Shown here: positions 61,388-64,000 of the stretch, one piece after another
Numbering within the stretch: position 1 is the first letter of the stretch
Layout of the letters: the number at the start of each line of letters is the position of its first letter
NCBI GenBank assembly: GCA_944391955.1
Contig: CALXVG010000002.1
Span: 1 to 64,000 of the forward strand
DNA from: an uncultured Clostridia bacterium
GTDB lineage: Bacteria; Bacillota; Clostridia; TANB77; CAG-508
Length of the DNA stretch: 64,000 nucleotides
Reading direction: 5' to 3'
Program-made: the position numbers and the translations under genes
Notes under the pieces: model-generated
What the model saw: only the letters and a program-made list of their open reading frames with translations
The model's database searches: none
Told to the model about the DNA's origin: nothing

Positions 61388-62530
61388 ATGAAAAACACAA
61401 AAGGAATAACACTTATAGCATTAATAATAACAATAATCATCCTATTGATACTAACAGGAGTAACAATGAACATAGCAGTAAATGGAGGATTATTTAATAA
61501 TGCACAAAGAGCAGTAGATGATACAAATGCAAAAGTATCAAACACACAAGATAGAGTAGATGAATTAAGTGGAATATTAGATGATGTGGTAAGCCAGCGA
61601 GATGAACACAATTGGTATAGAGCAGGAGATAATCTAACCTGTAGCCATTGTGGATTAAGTTTAGTAATAGGAGATTATCTAGGATATACACCAGATACAA
61701 CAAGCCAAACAGTAACAGTAACAGCTACAGAAAGTGGAGATGAAGGAAATCAAACATTTACTCAAGAAGCAGGCAATTATTGGAAGGTATTAGGAATAGA
61801 AGATGGAGATGGAAATGGAACAAATGAAACATTACTAATAAAAAGAGTGAATCCTACAGAAACGCTATTATATTTAGCTGGGGCAGAGGGATATAACAAT
61901 GGTGTAGAGATATTAAATAAAATATGCAAAGAATTATATAGTAGCAGTAGATATGGAGAAGCAAGGAGTATAAAAATAGAAGATATAAACAATTGCTTTC
62001 AATATAAACCAACTGGTGGAACATATATGACATCCGATGGAACACTTTATGAGACAAATGGATTTAATACACAAATAAAAGATTTACCAATATGGGATGA
62101 TATAAAAGCAAATGGAACAAACACACCAGATGGAACAAACACAGAAGCTAAATTAGGTGAATATAAAATAGATGGATACGGATATATGGCAGAATCACCA
62201 TACTATTTAGTAAATCCAACAACTAAATCAAAAACATATATATCACTAACAGAAGCATACACAATATTTTATGATATTAATAGTGATTGGACACCTTACT
62301 GGTTAGCTTCTAGTGGAATTGGAGTAACGCAATGGGCTTCTGTGGCATTTGGAATTGGCATTGTAATTGGACCAGGAAATGAACCAATAATTCATTCAGG
62401 TATTCCTATGTTTGAGTCACAGCAAGACAGAATATATGGCTTTGAAATGGGGATATGTCCAGTAGTTTGCCTAAAGGATGAAATTCCACCAAAAATAAAT
62501 GGACCTGAAGTTGGTGTAAGTAATGAATGA
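61388..62530 (+). CDS. Prepilin-type N-terminal domain protein with DUF6273-like end
   Basis: A 380-aa secreted protein. The KGITLIALIITIIILLI leader is the Clostridial prepilin-type motif (cleavage after Gly; +5 is Leu-Ile rather than Glu). Residues 35-60 form a coiled-coil (FNNAQRAVDDTNAKVSN). A CxxC pair lies in LTCSHCGLS. The C-terminal 150 residues (TPYWLASSGIGV, CPVVCLKDE) resemble DUF6273, found on many surface proteins of gut Clostridia. Likely displayed on the cell surface; partner proteins are not in the window. SD AAAGGAGGAG. Confidence 0.7.
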   Translation: MKNTKGITLIALIITIIILLILTGVTMNIAVNGGLFNNAQRAVDDTNAKVSNTQDRVDELSGILDDVVSQRDEHNWYRAGDNLTCSHCGLSLVIGDYLGYTPDTTSQTVTVTATESGDEGNQTFTQEAGNYWKVLGIEDGDGNGTNETLLIKRVNPTETLLYLAGAEGYNNGVEILNKICKELYSSSRYGEARSIKIEDINNCFQYKPTGGTYMTSDGTLYETNGFNTQIKDLPIWDDIKANGTNTPDGTNTEAKLGEYKIDGYGYMAESPYYLVNPTTKSKTYISLTEAYTIFYDINSDWTPYWLASSGIGVTQWASVAFGIGIVIGPGNEPIIHSGIPMFESQQDRIYGFEMGICPVVCLKDEIPPKINGPEVGVSNE

Positions 62531-62671
62531 TGTTGGTTAATGCAAATGGATAAAAACCAGAACGGAGTTCTTATCTGCCAACATTAGGACAGAATTAATA
62601 TGAAATGCATGGAAGAAAGTATTAAACCTGTCCCCAATTGGGAAAAATTTGAAGGAATTTTCTAATTTTAC
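62531..62671. other. Non-coding gap with dispersed-repeat word
   Basis: Contains AGGACAGAATTAATATG and, near 62626-62642, CCTGTCCCCAATTGGG, shared with the 1071-1175 region. No gene is seen. Confidence 0.45.
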
Positions 62672-62700
62672 TTGATTTTTTCAAGTATTTGTATTATAAT
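62672..62700 (+). promoter_or_regulatory. Promoter of rimP-nusA
   Basis: TTGATT (62672-62677), 17 nt, TATAAT (62695-62700). Confidence 0.75.
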
Positions 62701-62725
62701 AATATAGCAATTGAATATAAATGGC

Positions 62726-62753
62726 TTAAGAGTGGGAAAAATCCCACTCTTAA
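62726..62753 (+). promoter_or_regulatory. Leader hairpin before rimP
   Basis: TTAAGAGTGGGA and TCCCACTCTTAA form a perfect 12-bp stem with an AAAA loop in the 5' leader, 8 bp before the SD. No T run follows, so it is more likely a regulatory or stabilising hairpin than a terminator. Confidence 0.6.
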
Positions 62754-62776
62754 CTTATGAAAAGGAGAATAAAAAA

Positions 62777-63235
62777 TTGGCAAAAATTGAAGAGAAAGTT
62801 GAAGACTTAATAACATCAAAAATAGAAGACCTTGGATATAGTCTATATGATGTAGAATATGTAAAAGAAGGCAAAGATTATTACTTAAGAGTTTATATTG
62901 ATAAAGAGAATGGAATAGACTTAAATGACTGTGAACTTGTAAGTAATAATATAACAGAAATTCTAGACCAAGCAGATTATATCAAAGAACAATATTTTTT
63001 AGAAGTTTCTTCACCAGGAATAGAAAGAGTCTTAAAAAAAGATAAGCATTTACAAGAAAACTTAGAAAACAAAGTATCAGTAAAATTGTTTAAACCAATA
63101 GAAAACCAAAAACAATATGTTGGAATTTTAAAAAGCTTTGATGTAGAAAATGTAGAAATTGAAAATTTAGATAAGATAATAAAATTACCAAGAACAAATA
63201 TTGCACAAATAAAAACAGTGTATACTTGGAATTAG
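62777..63235 (+). CDS. rimP: Ribosome maturation factor RimP
   Basis: A 152-aa RimP: VEDLITSKIEDLGYSLYDVE, YYLRVYIDKENGIDLNDCEL, YFLEVSSPGIERVLKK. It assists 30S assembly. The start is TTG 62777 (SD AAAGGAG); an earlier in-frame ATG (62711) reads through the leader hairpin and is rejected. It precedes nusA as usual. Confidence 0.95.
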   Translation: MAKIEEKVEDLITSKIEDLGYSLYDVEYVKEGKDYYLRVYIDKENGIDLNDCELVSNNITEILDQADYIKEQYFLEVSSPGIERVLKKDKHLQENLENKVSVKLFKPIENQKQYVGILKSFDVENVEIENLDKIIKLPRTNIAQIKTVYTWN

Positions 63236-63247
63236 GAGGAGATAAAA

Positions 63248-64000
63248 ATGAAAAAAAATAACGAGAACAGAGAACTAATAATGGCACTAGATGAACTAGA
63301 AAAAGAAAAAGGAATAAGCAAAGAGTATATTTTAGAATCATTAGAAACAGCATTGGCTTCAGCATATAAAAGAAACTTTGATTCAGCAGAAAATGTAAAA
63401 ATAGAGATGGATGGAAAAACAGGAGAAATACACATTTATGCACAAAAAGAAGTTGTAGAAGAATTAACAGATAGTAATACACAAATATTATTAGATATGG
63501 CTAAAAATATAGAAAAAAAGGCAAAAGTTGGAGATATTATAAATATTGAGATAATGCCAAAAGATTTTGGAAGAATAGCAGCACAAACAGCAAAACAACA
63601 AGTATTACAAAAAATAAGAGAAGCTGAAAGAGACCTAATATTTGATGAATATAATGAAAGAAAAGGGGAAATTGTAACAGGTATAATACAAAAAGCAGAC
63701 AAAGGAGCAGTAATATTAGATTTAGGAAAATTAGAAGGAATAATGCCTGCAAAAGAACAAATACCTACAGAAACATATAAAGTAAACGACAAAATAAAAT
63801 CATATGTACTAAATGTAGGAAAAGGATTAAAAGGTGTTCCTCAAGCACTAGTAACAAGAAGTCATCCAGATTTTGTGAAAAAATTATTTGAATTAGAAAT
63901 ACCAGAAATATATGAGAAAATTATAGAAGTAAAAGCAGTAGCTAGAGATGCAGGTAGCAGAAGCAAAGTAGCTGTTTACTCAAATAATCCAGATATAGAC
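63248..64000 (+). CDS. nusA: Transcription factor NusA, N-terminal part
   Basis: The first 251 codons of NusA, open at the right window edge. The N-domain (MALDELEKEKGISKEYILES, KRNFDSAENVKIEMDGKTGE) and the S1 domain (KGEIVTGIIQKADKGAVILD) are complete, and the KH1 region begins (ELEIPEIYEKIIEVKAVARD). It binds RNA polymerase and controls pausing and termination. It is 12 bp after rimP with SD AGGAGG. Confidence 0.95.
   Translation, partial: MKKNNENRELIMALDELEKEKGISKEYILESLETALASAYKRNFDSAENVKIEMDGKTGEIHIYAQKEVVEELTDSNTQILLDMAKNIEKKAKVGDIINIEIMPKDFGRIAAQTAKQQVLQKIREAERDLIFDEYNERKGEIVTGIIQKADKGAVILDLGKLEGIMPAKEQIPTETYKVNDKIKSYVLNVGKGLKGVPQALVTRSHPDFVKKLFELEIPEIYEKIIEVKAVARDAGSRSKVAVYSNNPDID

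Noticed and set aside
62711-62776. ATG start of RimP 22 codons upstream
   Set aside because: The extra residues read through the leader hairpin and are not RimP-like; TTG 62777 has AAAGGAG.

Overview
The window is A+T-rich DNA from a low-GC Gram-positive bacterium, most likely an uncultured gut-type member of the Clostridia. The evidence is: asp23-amaP-DUF2273-nusB-xseA-xseB gene order, PrkC/PrpC signalling, a SleB-type cortex hydrolase, a Spo0A-like regulator, zinc-type S14, L31 and L36, AGA-dominated arginine codons, and strong AGGAGG ribosome-binding sites. Both window edges cut genes: pheT on the left and nusA on the right. I saw no tRNA, rRNA or CRISPR.

Layout. 1-5.7 kb: end of pheT, the Asp23/AmaP envelope-stress trio, nusB, xseA, xseB and a SleB-like hydrolase. 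5.7-13.6 kb: rlmN-prpC-prkC, ftsY, a UPF0182 membrane protein and a DUF5665 protein. 13.7-31 kb: one long ribosomal-protein block (S10, spc and alpha operons fused, with secY, adk, map, infA, rpoA), starting from a strong promoter and a structured leader of about 225 nt. L30 (rpmD) is missing, S10 has a Lys-rich N-terminal extension, L17 has an internal insertion, and the intergenic gaps carry three kinds of repeat. 31-37.6 kb: small membrane proteins, ruvB, queH, a frameshifted RhuM gene, a transglutaminase-like protein and a membrane-anchored serpin.

37.7-49.8 kb: an envelope/glycolipid locus. It holds a flippase-like protein, a GT-C glycosyltransferase fused to an L,D-transpeptidase-like domain, a second GT-C enzyme, polA, a lytic transglycosylase, galE, a GT8 enzyme, a GT8-PlsC fusion and a second PlsC-like acyltransferase. 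49.9-57.8 kb: pncB (minus strand), an unrecognised gene of atypical codon use, a probable 6S RNA, DUF1292, a lipoprotein, tig-clpP-clpX, an HD-domain protein and a carboxypeptidase-regulatory-like protein. 57.8-61 kb: an XRE regulator diverging from a Spo0A-like response regulator, then a 13-codon Trp-rich micro-ORF held between two strong hairpins, then an AgrC/HPK10-like sensor kinase. 61-64 kb: two pilin-like secreted proteins, then rimP and the start of nusA.

Most notable points: (a) the possible peptide-signalling cassette at 58.3-60.9 kb; (b) four copies of a roughly 120-bp palindromic, MITE-like element inside the ribosomal operon; (c) two families of 7-bp tandem arrays that start at stop codons in the same operon; (d) the two envelope enzyme fusions; (e) two places where the 3' arm of a terminator hairpin also supplies the ribosome-binding region of the next gene. 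All functional statements rest on reading the sequence and on knowledge of the protein families; no database search was run.
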